In this document: positions 37,863 to 47,797 of the stretch, one piece after another
Position numbering within the stretch: position 1 is the first letter of the stretch
Layout: each line of letters begins with the position of its first letter
Source of the DNA: Enterobacter cloacae
GTDB taxonomy: Bacteria; Pseudomonadota; Gammaproteobacteria; Enterobacterales; Enterobacteriaceae
NCBI RefSeq assembly: GCF_013375935.1
Contig: NZ_CP056117.1
Coordinates: 1,240,001 to 1,304,000 of the forward strand
Direction: 5' to 3'
Length of the DNA stretch: 64,000 nt
Made by a program: the position numbers and the translations under genes
The notes under the pieces: model-generated
Database searches by the model: none
Seen by the model: the letters and a program-made list of their open reading frames with translations, nothing else
Told to the model about the DNA's origin: nothing

Positions 37863-39893
37863 CTACTGATTCCCCGCCCACACCACCATCACCTTATCGC
37901 CCTTATGTTCGCGCACAAAGCCATACCCGTCTTTCAGCGAAAGCGTGGTTTGCTTGCCTTCACCCATCGCCGGATGTCGGGCGCGGAACTGCCCCAGAAG
38001 CTGCCAGTGGGCGACGGTCAGGGCCTGTTTACCCGTTACGTCCTGCCAGTTCATATCCGAGCGGGTGCCCTGTAGCGGGTCGGAGCCCGTCGGGCCAAAG
38101 GGGCGCTCTGATTCATCGCCGTAAAAGATCTGCACGCTTCCCGGGGCCAGCAGCAGCAGCTCAGCGGCGCGCTGGCCGCCTTCCCGGAACAGGCGCGTAT
38201 CGTGCGAGGAGAGATAGCTCAGCACGTTAAAGCTTTGCAGCTTTTCGGCCATCTGCTGCCAGGTTAAATCCATATCCGCCAGGCACTCCACCGCCTTCGC
38301 GGCCTGCTCCTGATAGTCAAAGTTGATCATCGCATCGAAGCCGTGGCGATAATAATCGCTCTGCATTACGCCGTGGCCCCAGGATTCACCGGTCATCCAG
38401 AACGGCGCATTATCGAGTTTTTTGTCGGGGTTGGCGGCTTTCCACGCGGCCAGCGCCTGGCTTGCCTGGTCTTTCAGCTGCTGCCAGGCTCCATGCTCAA
38501 CGTGTTTTGCCGTGTCGACCCGAAAACCGTCGATGCCGTAATCACGCACCCACTGGCTGAGCCAGTGGGTCAGGTAATCGCGCGGCGTAAACCCGGCTAC
38601 CGCTTTTGCGCGGGTGTCGGGCTTGCGTTGATAAAAGTTGGGCAAGCCGGATGGCGTGGTCGATTCCGTTTTCAGGTCCGGCAGAAACGCCAGGGACATG
38701 GTTAAATCGTCGAAGCCGGGGTTGTCGTAATCGCCGATATCGGTGCGGATCCATTTTTTACCCCACCATTTTTCCCACGCGGCCTTATCACTGAAGTTGA
38801 TATAGTCGTTGAAGCTGTGCCAGCTTTGTCCCGCGCCTGGCTTCCAGTCGGTCCAGCGCTCGCCGAGCGTTTTTTTCAGCTCATCGCCCTGCACATACAG
38901 CGCGCCAAATTGATACTCCTGCATATCCGCAAGCGTCGCATAGCCCGCGTGGTTCATGACGATGTCAAACAGGATGCGGATACCGCGCCTGTGCGCTTCA
39001 TCAACAAGCTGGCGTAAATCATCTTCGCTGCCCATGTTGGCATCGAGTTTCGTCCAGTCCTGGGTGTAATAGCCGTGGTAAGCGTAGTGGGGGAAATCTC
39101 CTTTGGTTCCGCCGCCAACCCAGCCGTGGATCTGCTCCAGCGGAGAACTTATCCAGAGCGCGTTCACGCCCAACTGCTGGAGGTAATCCAGCTTGCTGGT
39201 CAGCCCCTTCAGATCGCCGCCGTGGAAGGTGCCAATCTCCTGCATCCCGTCCTTATGGCGGCCGTAGCTGTTGTCGTTGGCGGGATCGCCATTCACAAAG
39301 CGATCGGTCAGCACGAAATAGACGGTGGCGTTTTGCCAGCTGAACGGCGCGGGTTTGTCGGTTTCGGCGCGCTCAAGCAGCAGCAGGCCGTTGCTGTTCG
39401 CGGCTGGCTGGAGGGTGACTTTGCCATTCAGGACGGTTGCGGTCTGCTTGCTGTAGAAATCACGCACCACCGTTCCTTCCGGGAAGGTGTCAGCCACGTC
39501 GAGGGTGAGCGGTTTCCCGTCCCACTTCGGACACTGGCGAATGACGTTTGCGACGGGCTGCCGGGCCGCACTTTGCACCGTCAGCATCAGAGTTGGCGTT
39601 CCCGAACGCGTATCGATACGCATCTGGTAATCACCGTCACGGAATACCCGCCACTGAGGAGGCGTGCCTTCGCACGGTTTGAGCGACAGCATTTCATTGA
39701 GCTTAATTGCGCCCGTCGGCTGCCAGCACGCGTTGTCAAGACTCAGCGTCAGCGGACGGGTACCCTTCGCAAGCGTTGCCTGACCGGTAAAGACGCCGGT
39801 ACCTTCAGCGCTAAACGCGTCAAACCCCGGCGATGACCAGCCGGCATGGGCGAGTGCGGGTAACATCAGAAAAGCTAATGCAGTGCGTTTCAT
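37863..39893 (-). CDS. malS: Periplasmic alpha-amylase
   Basis: Secreted GH13 amylase that cuts maltodextrins in the periplasm before uptake. 676 residues from ATG 39893, as in E. coli, with signal peptide MKRTALAFLMLPALAHA. GH13 regions are present: DIVMNHAG (region I), GFRVDTAKH with the nucleophile Asp (II), MTGESWGHG with the acid Glu (III) and LSSHDTR (IV). The start is set at 39893 (AGGAAAATGG upstream), not the ATG 39 bases earlier. Belongs to the MalT regulon in E. coli; two MalT-box-like sequences lie upstream. Confidence 0.96.
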   Translation of the reverse strand: MKRTALAFLMLPALAHAGWSSPGFDAFSAEGTGVFTGQATLAKGTRPLTLSLDNACWQPTGAIKLNEMLSLKPCEGTPPQWRVFRDGDYQMRIDTRSGTPTLMLTVQSAARQPVANVIRQCPKWDGKPLTLDVADTFPEGTVVRDFYSKQTATVLNGKVTLQPAANSNGLLLLERAETDKPAPFSWQNATVYFVLTDRFVNGDPANDNSYGRHKDGMQEIGTFHGGDLKGLTSKLDYLQQLGVNALWISSPLEQIHGWVGGGTKGDFPHYAYHGYYTQDWTKLDANMGSEDDLRQLVDEAHRRGIRILFDIVMNHAGYATLADMQEYQFGALYVQGDELKKTLGERWTDWKPGAGQSWHSFNDYINFSDKAAWEKWWGKKWIRTDIGDYDNPGFDDLTMSLAFLPDLKTESTTPSGLPNFYQRKPDTRAKAVAGFTPRDYLTHWLSQWVRDYGIDGFRVDTAKHVEHGAWQQLKDQASQALAAWKAANPDKKLDNAPFWMTGESWGHGVMQSDYYRHGFDAMINFDYQEQAAKAVECLADMDLTWQQMAEKLQSFNVLSYLSSHDTRLFREGGQRAAELLLLAPGSVQIFYGDESERPFGPTGSDPLQGTRSDMNWQDVTGKQALTVAHWQLLGQFRARHPAMGEGKQTTLSLKDGYGFVREHKGDKVMVVWAGNQ

Positions 39894-40207
39894 TCCATTT
39901 TCCTGTCGCGGCATTTTTAACCAGTGTGCCATTCGGCTCAGGGGAAAAACTCCTCCTGCGGCGCTTTCTGCCGGGAGGACGCGAAGGGATGAGTGATCCC
40001 GCGCAAATTTAGGCAGTTATCTGCGATATCGCGCACATTTTTTCAGTATTGATGGTTAATTGAGCACGTCCGGGATGACATAGTTTCGGAATTGGACTAT
40101 TTGTATACGTGCTCTTGAGGACTATTTTTGGTATGATTTGAGATTCCGCTCTCAAATTTTTAAACAAAATAAGGTGTTGGAATGTTTATATCCGACCAGG
40201 AGACCTA
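39894..40207. promoter_or_regulatory. malS-bax intergenic region
   Basis: 314 bases between divergent malS and bax. The left 100 bases hold two sequences close to the MalT box. The right part is AT-rich with an extended -10 candidate TGGTATGAT at 40129-40137, some 70 bases before bax. No gene was seen. Confidence 0.5.
39972..39994. promoter_or_regulatory. Two MalT-box-like sequences upstream of malS
   Basis: CGGGAGGACG (39972-39981) and AGGGATGAGT (39985-39994) each match the MalT box GGGGA(T/G)GAGG at eight of ten positions and lie as a direct repeat. Known regulation of malS by MalT makes this plausible, but the match is imperfect. Confidence 0.4.
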
Positions 40208-41032
40208 ATGATATCGACTCCCATTCGACGATATGGGGCCGCGATACTCATGTTACTCACCATGGCGTTTTCAGGTGAGGTGCTTGCAAAGACGCACACG
40301 GATACAACGAGTAAGAAAGCCCACGTAATAAAGACGACAAGCAGTAAGGTTAGCAGTAAACAAGAGTATTCTCGCAATAGTGCAAAGAGTAGTTCACTTC
40401 CTGATTTGCGAAAATACCCTTCCGGGACACCACGAAAAAAAGCGTTTCTCCGGACGGTAATGCCTTACATTAAAAGTCAAAATGCCGCGATTACGGCGGA
40501 TCGTAACTGGCTGATCTCCAAACAGTACGATAGCCGCTGGTCGCCGTCCGAGCGCACGCGCCTGAAAGACATTGCCAAACGCTATAAGGTGAAGTGGAAC
40601 GGGAACACGCGTCGCGTGCCGTGGAACTCGCTGTTAGAGCGCGTTGACATCATTCCGGGCAGTATGGTCGCGACGATGGCCGCCGCTGAAAGCGGCTGGG
40701 GCACCTCGAAGCTGGCCCGCAGCAACAACAACCTGTTTGGTATGAAATGCGCAAAAGGTCGTTGCACCAATGCGCCAGGCAAGGTGAAGGGCTATTCACA
40801 GTTTGAATCGGTTAAAGATTCCGTACATGCCTATGTGGTGAATCTGAACACCCACCCGGCCTACTCTTCGTTCCGTAAGTCGCGCGCGCAGCTGCGTAAG
40901 GCGGATCAGGAAGTGACGGCTACGGTGATGATCCACAAGCTGAAAGGTTATTCCACCCAGGGACAGCGTTACAACAACTACCTGTTCTCAATGTACCAGG
41001 ATAACCAGCGTCTGATTGCCGCGCACATGTAA
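40208..41032 (+). CDS. bax: Bax protein (glucosaminidase-domain family)
   Basis: Predicted exported N-acetylglucosaminidase-like protein, 274 residues, same length as E. coli Bax. It has a signal peptide (about residues 1-27, ending GEVLA), a Ser/Lys-rich linker to about residue 60, then a mannosyl-glycoprotein endo-beta-N-acetylglucosaminidase domain with the catalytic-type motif MAAAESGWGTSKLARSNNNLFG. A role in cell-wall turnover is likely but not proven. It ends at a hairpin shared with convergent xylR. Confidence 0.93.
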   Translation: MISTPIRRYGAAILMLLTMAFSGEVLAKTHTDTTSKKAHVIKTTSSKVSSKQEYSRNSAKSSSLPDLRKYPSGTPRKKAFLRTVMPYIKSQNAAITADRNWLISKQYDSRWSPSERTRLKDIAKRYKVKWNGNTRRVPWNSLLERVDIIPGSMVATMAAAESGWGTSKLARSNNNLFGMKCAKGRCTNAPGKVKGYSQFESVKDSVHAYVVNLNTHPAYSSFRKSRAQLRKADQEVTATVMIHKLKGYSTQGQRYNNYLFSMYQDNQRLIAAHM

Positions 41033-41035
41033 TGA

Positions 41036-41067
41036 AAAACGCCTTCCATCGGAAGGCGTTCTTATTT
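41036..41067. terminator. Bidirectional terminator between bax and xylR
   Basis: AACGCCTTCC and GGAAGGCGTT pair over 10 bp with a 3-base loop. There is an A-run to the left (GAAAAAC) and CTTATTT to the right, so it can serve both convergent genes. Confidence 0.8.
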
Positions 41068-42246
41068 CTAAAGCAGGACTTCGCTGTACCGTTCACGGTA
41101 CTCTTTCGGCGTGGTGTCATACTCTTTCCTGAACACCGAATAGAAATACTGTAACGACGGGTAGCCGCACATCTGTGAAATCTCGTTAATCGACAGTGAG
41201 GTGGAGATCAGCAGACTGCGAGCTTTCTCCAGCTTTTCCGCGTGAATAACGGCGTGGATCGTCTCGCCCACTTCCTCCTTGAACCGCTTCTCGAGATTCG
41301 AACGTGAAATGCCGACCGAATCCAGCACCTGATCGACCTTAATCCCTTTGCAGGCGTGGTTACGAATGTAGTGCATCGCCTGAATCACGGCCGGATCGTT
41401 TAACGAACGGTAGTCGGTTGAACGACGCTCCACCACCCGAACGGGCGGAACCAGCTGGCGCTGAAGCGGAAGGGACTCGTTGTCTAACAGCCTGTGCAGC
41501 AGCTTCGCGGCCTGATAGCCCATCTGACGGGTGCCCTGCGCCACTGATGAGAGCGCCACGCGAGACAGATAGCGCGTAAGCTCCTCGTTATCGATACCAA
41601 TCACGCACAGCTTTTCAGGCACCGGAATGTGCAAATGTTCGCATACCTGCAGTACGTGGCGGGCGCGGGCGTCCGTCACGGCGATAATTCCGGTCTGCGG
41701 CGGCAGCGTTTGCAGCCAGTCAGCCAGCCGGTTTTGCGCGTGCTGCCAGTTTTCTGGTGCAGTTTCCAGCCCCTGATACACCACGCCGCGGTACTTCTCC
41801 TGAGCCACTAGCTGGCAGAAGGCATATTCGCGCTCCATCGCCCAGCGCTTTCCGCTGGTGGCGGGCAGCCCGTAAAACGCAAAACGATGTACGCCTTTCT
41901 CTTTTAGATGGAGAAAGGCGGCCTCGACCAGGGCGTGGTTATCCGTGGCGATGTAATGGACGGGGGGATAATGTTCCGGCGAATGGTAGGAGCCGCCAAC
42001 GCCCACGATAGGGACGTCGACGCCGTTGAGCAGTTGCTCAATCACGGGATCGTCAAAGTCAGCGATGACCCCATCTCCCAGCCAGTCTTTAATGTTCTCC
42101 AGACGGGTGCGGAAATCTTCTTCGATGAAAATATCCCATTCAGATTGCGACGCCTGCAAATATTCACCAACCCCTTCAACCACCTGGCGGTCATAGGCTT
42201 TATTGGCATTGAATAACAACGTAATGCGGTGACGCTTTTCAAACAT
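41068..42246 (-). CDS. xylR: Xylose operon activator
   Basis: AraC-family activator of xylA and xylF promoters in the presence of D-xylose, 392 residues as in E. coli. The N-terminal part is a LacI/periplasmic-binding-like xylose sensor (residues about 1-280), and the C-terminal 100 residues carry two helix-turn-helices (KVDQVLDSVGISRSNLEKRF and SINEISQMCGYPSLQYFYSV). It is the last gene of the xylFGHR direction, 34 bases after xylH. Confidence 0.96.
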   Translation of the reverse strand: MFEKRHRITLLFNANKAYDRQVVEGVGEYLQASQSEWDIFIEEDFRTRLENIKDWLGDGVIADFDDPVIEQLLNGVDVPIVGVGGSYHSPEHYPPVHYIATDNHALVEAAFLHLKEKGVHRFAFYGLPATSGKRWAMEREYAFCQLVAQEKYRGVVYQGLETAPENWQHAQNRLADWLQTLPPQTGIIAVTDARARHVLQVCEHLHIPVPEKLCVIGIDNEELTRYLSRVALSSVAQGTRQMGYQAAKLLHRLLDNESLPLQRQLVPPVRVVERRSTDYRSLNDPAVIQAMHYIRNHACKGIKVDQVLDSVGISRSNLEKRFKEEVGETIHAVIHAEKLEKARSLLISTSLSINEISQMCGYPSLQYFYSVFRKEYDTTPKEYRERYSEVLL

Positions 42247-42280
42247 GGTTCACTTTCCCAAATTAGTCACGATACTGTTA

Positions 42281-43462
42281 TCAGGCGCGCCGCTTGGTGG
42301 CAGAGTCCATCCAGACTGCCAGCAAAAGAATGGCACCCTTGACGATATACTGCCAAAACGTCGGCACGTCCATCATACTCATCCCGTTATCCAGCGAAGC
42401 CATAATAAATGCGCCCATTACCGCCCCCGCCACGCTGCCAATGCCCCCGGCAAGGCTGGTTCCGCCAATCACGCAGGCGGCGATGGCATCCAGCTCGGCA
42501 ATATTACCGGCGGAGGGGGAACCCGCGCCCAGACGCGAGCTAAGGATTAGCCCGGCGATGGCCACCATCAGCCCGTTAATGGCAAAGACGGCGAGTTTGG
42601 TGCGCTCCACGTTGATGCCCGACAGACGCGCGGCTTCAAGATTGCCGCCGATGGCATAAATACGGCGACCGAAGGCGGTACGTGTGGCCATAAACATCCC
42701 ACCCAACAGCAACAGCGCCAGCAGCAGAACGGGCGTCGGGACACCGCGATAATCGTTCAGCAGCCAGATGGCCCCCAGCACAATTACGGCGGTAAGCGCC
42801 TGACGGCCAACAACCGAGGTTGAAGCAGGGGAGGCCAGTCCCAGCGCCTGACGACGCATGCGTCCACGCCATTGCCACGCGATAAACGCCATCATCCCAA
42901 CCACGCCGATCGTAAAGCCGACCCCGTCTGAGAGGTAGCTTTGGCCGATCTGGGACATGGAGGCGCTGGTGGGGGAGACGGTGGTGCCGTTGGTAATACC
43001 AATCAAAATGCCGCGGAAGGCCAGCATCCCCGCTAAGGTGACGATAAACGACGGGACTTTACGGTAGGCCACCCACCAGCCATTCCATGCCCCAAGCAGC
43101 AGGCCCAGCACCAGCGTCACCGCAATCGTCAGTGGCAGCGGCCAGCCGAGCCAGACGTCAAAGATGGCCGCCACGCCGCCGAGCAGGCCCATCATCGATC
43201 CTACCGACAGGTCAATTTCCGCTGAGATAATGACGAATACCATCCCCACCGCCAGGATGCCGGTGATGGCGGTCTGACGCAGCAGGTTTGAGATGTTACG
43301 CGCGCTCAAATAGGAGCCATCGGTCATCCAGGTAAAGAACAACATGATGACGATAATGGCTGCAATCATCACAAAAACTTGCAGATTCAGCGATTTAAGT
43401 CCTGCGAACGCACCGGGCGTCGGAACAGCGACTTTGATATCAGACGGGTTGCTTTTCGACAT
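42281..43462 (-). CDS. xylH: D-xylose ABC transporter, membrane subunit
   Basis: Permease subunit of the high-affinity xylose transporter, 393 residues, with about 10 membrane helices in the RbsC/AraH fold. The conserved block [20 protein letters not shown] and the C-terminal [18 protein letters not shown] are present. It overlaps the 3' end of xylG by 23 bases, so its translation is probably coupled to xylG. Confidence 0.96.
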   Translation of the reverse strand: MSKSNPSDIKVAVPTPGAFAGLKSLNLQVFVMIAAIIVIMLFFTWMTDGSYLSARNISNLLRQTAITGILAVGMVFVIISAEIDLSVGSMMGLLGGVAAIFDVWLGWPLPLTIAVTLVLGLLLGAWNGWWVAYRKVPSFIVTLAGMLAFRGILIGITNGTTVSPTSASMSQIGQSYLSDGVGFTIGVVGMMAFIAWQWRGRMRRQALGLASPASTSVVGRQALTAVIVLGAIWLLNDYRGVPTPVLLLALLLLGGMFMATRTAFGRRIYAIGGNLEAARLSGINVERTKLAVFAINGLMVAIAGLILSSRLGAGSPSAGNIAELDAIAACVIGGTSLAGGIGSVAGAVMGAFIMASLDNGMSMMDVPTFWQYIVKGAILLLAVWMDSATKRRA

Positions 43463-44981
43463 GGCGTTCGCTCCTTAAGGCAGCTTCCATCACCTGCTCC
43501 TGCGTCAGGTTCTGGTTGTTCAGGTTGGCTTTGAGTTTCCCTTCGTGCATGACCAGCACGCGGTCGCTCAGCCCCAGCACTTCCGGCAATTCAGACGAGA
43601 TGACAATAACGGCAATCCCTTGCTGCACGAGCTGGTTGATCAGCTTGTAGATTTCATACTTCGCGCCGATATCGATCCCGCGGGTGGGTTCATCCAGGAT
43701 TAAAATGCGCGGATTAAGCAGCAGGCAGCGCGCCAGAATGGCCTTCTGCTGGTTGCCGCCGCTCAGGCGCCCTATCGCCAGCTCCGGTGAGGACGTTTTC
43801 ACCTTAAGCCTGGCGAGCGACTGGAGAATACACTGCTGTTCTGCGGCATCATCCAGGCTGCTCAGCGCGCCGGAAAACTGTCCGAGCGCCGCCAGCGTGA
43901 TATTTTTTCCCACCGCCATCACCGGCACGATGCCGTCTTTTTTGCGGTCTTCAGGCACCATGGCAATGCCTTTGGCAATGGCCTGCTGGCAGTTGTCGAT
44001 TTTCACCGGCTGGCCGTCGATATAGATTGTGCCTTCCCAGCGCCCGGGCCAGACGCCAAACAGACACTGCACGGCCTCGGTCCGTCCGGCACCCACTAAA
44101 CCCGCAATGCCGAGGATTTCGCCGCGGTGCAGCGAGAAGGAGATATTGTTTACGCGCCTGATGTGGCGGTTGACGGGGTGCCACGCCGTCAGGTTTTCCA
44201 CGCGCAGGATCTCTTCGCCGATGGCGTGCGGTTCGTTGGGGTACAGCGCGGTCAGTTCGCGGCCTACCATCATGGTGATGATGTCATCCTCACTCATGCC
44301 TTCCGCTTCACGGGTGCCGATGTGCTGCCCGTCGCGGATGACGCAGATGGTGTCTGAAATGGCCTTGACCTCGTTGAGCTTGTGCGAAATATAGATGCAG
44401 GCGATGCCGTGATGTTGCAGGTCGCGGATGATGTTGAGCAGTACGGCGGTTTCCTGTTCGGTGAGCGAGGCGGTCGGCTCATCGAGGATCAGCAGGCGTA
44501 CCTGTTTATTGAGCGCCTTGGCAATCTCCACCAGCTGCTGCTGGCCCAGACCCAGGTCGCCTACGCGGGTATCCGGTGAAATGGTAAGGCTCACCTGCGC
44601 CAGCAGCTTTTCGCAGCGCAGCGTCATGGTGTCGTAATCCAGCACGCCATGGCGCGAGAGCTCGGCCCCGAGGAAGATATTTTCCAGCACGGTAAGGTGC
44701 TTCACCAGCGCCAGCTCCTGGTGAATGATGGCGATGCCCTTACGCTCGGTATCGCGAATGTGCGTGGCCTGGAGCACCTCACCGGCAAAAACGATTTCGC
44801 CCTCGTAGCTGCCGTGCGGGTAGATCCCACACAACACTTTCATCAGGGTGGATTTCCCCGAGCCATTTTCGCCGCACAGGGAGAGTACCTCGCCAGAGTT
44901 CAGGCGCAGGCTTACATTGTCGACGGCTTTCACCGCCCCGAAGACTTTGGTGATGCTTTTCATTTCAAGTAAATAAGACAT
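43440..44981 (-). CDS. xylG: D-xylose ABC transporter, ATP-binding subunit
   Basis: Double ATPase of the sugar ABC (CUT2) type, 513 residues. The first domain has Walker [10 protein letters not shown] (near 38), signature [11 protein letters not shown] and Walker [11 protein letters not shown]. The second has a degenerate Walker [10 protein letters not shown], as usual in this family, signature LSGGNQQK and Walker [11 protein letters not shown]. It powers xylose uptake with XylF and XylH. A strong hairpin lies between xylF and xylG. Confidence 0.97.
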   Translation of the reverse strand: MSYLLEMKSITKVFGAVKAVDNVSLRLNSGEVLSLCGENGSGKSTLMKVLCGIYPHGSYEGEIVFAGEVLQATHIRDTERKGIAIIHQELALVKHLTVLENIFLGAELSRHGVLDYDTMTLRCEKLLAQVSLTISPDTRVGDLGLGQQQLVEIAKALNKQVRLLILDEPTASLTEQETAVLLNIIRDLQHHGIACIYISHKLNEVKAISDTICVIRDGQHIGTREAEGMSEDDIITMMVGRELTALYPNEPHAIGEEILRVENLTAWHPVNRHIRRVNNISFSLHRGEILGIAGLVGAGRTEAVQCLFGVWPGRWEGTIYIDGQPVKIDNCQQAIAKGIAMVPEDRKKDGIVPVMAVGKNITLAALGQFSGALSSLDDAAEQQCILQSLARLKVKTSSPELAIGRLSGGNQQKAILARCLLLNPRILILDEPTRGIDIGAKYEIYKLINQLVQQGIAVIVISSELPEVLGLSDRVLVMHEGKLKANLNNQNLTQEQVMEAALRSERHVEKQPV

Positions 44982-45025
44982 AACTGCTCCACATAGCCCG
45001 ACAGATGAACAGGGCAGAACGATGC

Positions 45026-45044
45026 GCCCCTGCCGGGCAGGGGC
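45026..45044 (-). other. Intercistronic stem-loop between xylF and xylG
   Basis: GCCCCTG and CAGGGGC pair in a perfect 7-bp GC-rich stem around CCGGG (the full 19 bases are symmetric). It lies just past the xylF stop. It may protect the xylF message end or attenuate transcription into xylG. Confidence 0.65.
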
Positions 45045-45053
45045 TGCGCTGGA

Positions 45054-46046
45054 TTACAGTTCACTCTTCTTATGGAAACCGTCTTTTACCACCGTGGCGT
45101 CAATATTCTCTTTGTTGACTTCAATAGGGGTTAACAGGCGAGCAGGCACGTCTTTCAGGCCGTTATTTAACGTTGCATCTGCTTTAGGCTGTTGGCCATT
45201 GCCCAGCTCAACGGCAATTTCAGCGGCCGTATTGGCAAGCTCGGTGATGGGTTTATAAACCGTCATGGTCTGGGTGCCCGCGATAATGCGTTTCACACCC
45301 GCAAGGTCTGCATCCTGGCCGGAGATAGCGACTTTTCCGGCAAGCCCCTGCGCGCTCAGCGCCTGAATGGCACCCCCCGCCGTGGCATCGTTAGAGGCTA
45401 CCACCGCGTCGATTTTGTTATTGTTTGCGGTTAGCGCGTTTTCCATGATTTTCAGCGCGTTTTCCGGTAACCAGCCGTCAACCCACTGGTCGCCGACGAC
45501 TTTAATTTTGCCCTCGTCGATATATGGCTTAAGCACTTTCATTTGTCCCTGGCGGAACAGCTTGGCGTTGTTATCCACCGGCGAGCCGCCCATCAGGAAA
45601 TAATTTCCCTGCGGCACTTTAGCCACCAGGCTTTTAGCCTGTAATTCACCGACTTTCTCATTGTCGAACGAAATATAATAATCAATATCCGCATTATTAA
45701 TCATGCGGTCATAGGCCAGAACTTTTATGCCTTCCTGTTTAGCTTCTTTCACCACGTTGCTTAATACCTGGCCGTTATACGGGATAATGACCAGCACATC
45801 GACGCCCCGGTTGATCATATTCTCGATTTGCGACATTTGCGTCTCTTCGTTGCCGTTAGCGGACTGAACGAACACCTCCGCACCGAGAGATTCCGCTTTT
45901 TTAACAAAGATATCGCGATCTTTTTGCCAGCGCTCCAGGCGTAAGTCGTCAATCGCCATGCCGATTTTGACCTCTTTGGCGTGCCCGGCAAAGCTTGCAA
46001 GCAGGAGAGTAGTGCAGAGCGTTAGGGTCAGGTTCTTTATCTTCAT
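45054..46046 (-). CDS. xylF: D-xylose-binding periplasmic protein
   Basis: Periplasmic receptor of the xylose ABC transporter, 330 residues from ATG 46046 (MKIKNLTLTLCTTLLLASF), equal to E. coli. A signal peptide ends GHAKE around residue 23. The mature part is a type I sugar-binding protein (EVKIGMAIDDLRLERWQKDR). The frame is open 99 bases further upstream but without the expected N-terminus. First gene of xylFGH, divergent from xylA, activated by XylR and CRP in E. coli. Confidence 0.97.
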   Translation of the reverse strand: MKIKNLTLTLCTTLLLASFAGHAKEVKIGMAIDDLRLERWQKDRDIFVKKAESLGAEVFVQSANGNEETQMSQIENMINRGVDVLVIIPYNGQVLSNVVKEAKQEGIKVLAYDRMINNADIDYYISFDNEKVGELQAKSLVAKVPQGNYFLMGGSPVDNNAKLFRQGQMKVLKPYIDEGKIKVVGDQWVDGWLPENALKIMENALTANNNKIDAVVASNDATAGGAIQALSAQGLAGKVAISGQDADLAGVKRIIAGTQTMTVYKPITELANTAAEIAVELGNGQQPKADATLNNGLKDVPARLLTPIEVNKENIDATVVKDGFHKKSEL

Positions 46047-46416
46047 AATTATTAGGCCTTTTTGTAGGGTATGTGTAGCTGAGATAAAAGAAACGTTCAC
46101 TGCTGAGACGCAGCAAATTTTTAACGTGGAAAGGCCTGCTGGCAATTACAGATTTTTATCTTCTCATTACGATATTTGGTTTATTTCTGAATTTATGACC
46201 GCGATCGGATTTTAAAAAGCGTAACCTACTAATTACATTTGATTCTGGAATATGCGCCGAAAAATAGTTTGTCTGCACATTATTTTGCGAGCCAGCGCAC
46301 AGTTGTGCATTCTCTCAATAGCAGTGTGAAATAACGTAATTGAGCAACCCAAAATGTCTATTCACTATTACTCCAGAAGCAATACCACGCCGCATACCCT
46401 GATTATGGAGCTCAAT
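46047..46416. promoter_or_regulatory. xylF-xylA divergent promoter region
   Basis: 370 bases with no gene of their own (the xylA frame extends into it). The sequence closely follows the E. coli xylF-xylA region as I recall it. The xylA-side block around 46285-46345 (TTGCGAGCCAGCGCACAG, then AGTGTGAAATAACGTAATTG) corresponds to the XylR-binding and promoter region. The xylF-side block around 46150-46190 (GATTTTTATC ... GGTTTATTTC) is the matching XylR site. A CRP-like element TATGACCGCGATCGGA lies between them at 46194-46209. Confidence 0.65.
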
Positions 46417-47739
46417 ATGCAAGCTTATTTCGACCAACTCGATCGCGTTCGTTTCGAAGGCACGAAAACGACCAATCCTTTAGCATTTCGTCATTACAAC
46501 CCGGATGAGCTGGTGCTGGGTAAGCGCATGGAAGATCACTTGCGCTTTGCCGCCTGTTACTGGCACACCTTCTGCTGGAACGGTGCCGATATGTTCGGTG
46601 TGGGCGCTTTTGACCGCCCCTGGCAGCAGCCGGGCGAGGCCATCGAGCTGGCAAAGCGTAAAGCCGACGTCGCGTTCGAGTTCTTCCATAAGCTGAACGT
46701 GCCGTACTACTGTTTCCACGACGTGGACGTGTCGCCGGAAGGGGCGTCGCTGAAGGAGTATCTGAACAATTTTGCGCAGATGGTCGACGTGCTGGCTGAA
46801 AAACAGCAACAAAGCGGCGTGAAGCTGCTCTGGGGTACCGCTAACTGCTTTACTAACCCCCGCTACGGCGCGGGTGCGGCAACCAACCCGGACCCGGAAG
46901 TCTTTAGCTGGGCGGCTACTCAGGTCGTGACCGCAATGAACGCCACGCATCAGCTGGGTGGTGAGAACTACGTTCTCTGGGGCGGTCGCGAAGGCTATGA
47001 AACGCTGCTCAATACCGACCTGCGTCAGGAGCGCGAGCAGATTGGCCGCTTCATGCAGATGGTGGTGGATCACAAACACAAAATTGGCTTCCGCGGCACG
47101 CTGCTGATTGAGCCAAAACCGCAGGAGCCAACCAAGCATCAGTATGACTACGATGTCGCCACCGTGTATGGCTTCCTGAAGCAGTTTGGTCTGGAAAAAG
47201 AGATCAAAGTGAACATTGAGGCTAACCACGCCACCCTGGCGGGCCACTCCTTCCATCACGAAATTGCCTCTGCGATTGCGCTGGGTATCTTCGGCTCGGT
47301 GGATGCGAACCGTGGCGACCCGCAGCTGGGCTGGGACACCGACCAGTTCCCGAACAGCGTGGAAGAGAATGCGCTGGTGATGTACGAAATCGTCAAAGCG
47401 GGCGGTTTCACCACCGGCGGCCTGAACTTCGACGCCAAAGTGCGTCGCCAGAGCACCGACAAATACGATCTGTTCTACGGCCATATTGGGGCGATGGACA
47501 CGATGGCGCTGGCGCTGAAAGTGGCGGCCCGTATGATTGAAGACGGAGAGCTGGATAAGCGCGTGGCGAAGCGTTACAGCGGATGGAACAGTGAGCTGGG
47601 CCAGCAAATACTGAAAGGTCAGTTATCGCTTGCGGAGATCGCGAAGTACGCTGAACAGCATCAGCTGGCGCCGCAGCATCAGAGCGGACATCAGGAGCTG
47701 CTGGAAAATCTGGTTAACCACTATCTGTTCGATAAGTAA
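46417..47739 (+). CDS. xylA: Xylose isomerase
   Basis: Metal-dependent isomerase converting D-xylose to D-xylulose, 440 residues from ATG 46417 ([15 protein letters not shown]) with GGAG ten bases before it. Metal-ligand blocks are visible: [16 protein letters not shown] (Glu near 232), [17 protein letters not shown] (Glu/His near 268-271), and the Asp cluster in [17 protein letters not shown] (near 296-309) with LNFDAKVRR (Asp near 339). An open stretch of 21 codons upstream is not part of the protein. First gene of xylAB. Confidence 0.97.
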   Translation: MQAYFDQLDRVRFEGTKTTNPLAFRHYNPDELVLGKRMEDHLRFAACYWHTFCWNGADMFGVGAFDRPWQQPGEAIELAKRKADVAFEFFHKLNVPYYCFHDVDVSPEGASLKEYLNNFAQMVDVLAEKQQQSGVKLLWGTANCFTNPRYGAGAATNPDPEVFSWAATQVVTAMNATHQLGGENYVLWGGREGYETLLNTDLRQEREQIGRFMQMVVDHKHKIGFRGTLLIEPKPQEPTKHQYDYDVATVYGFLKQFGLEKEIKVNIEANHATLAGHSFHHEIASAIALGIFGSVDANRGDPQLGWDTDQFPNSVEENALVMYEIVKAGGFTTGGLNFDAKVRRQSTDKYDLFYGHIGAMDTMALALKVAARMIEDGELDKRVAKRYSGWNSELGQQILKGQLSLAEIAKYAEQHQLAPQHQSGHQELLENLVNHYLFDK

Positions 47740-47747
47740 AAACACAG

Positions 47748-47773
47748 GCCCGGCTCGCCGCGCGCTGCCGGGC
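47748..47773 (+). other. Intercistronic stem-loop between xylA and xylB
   Basis: GCCCGGC and GCCGGGC form a 7-bp stem with a 12-base loop, just after xylA and before the xylB ribosome-binding site (AAAGGAG). No U-run, so probably a message-stability element. Confidence 0.55.
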
Positions 47774-47797
47774 ATTTCTGTCAAAGGAGTCACCGCA

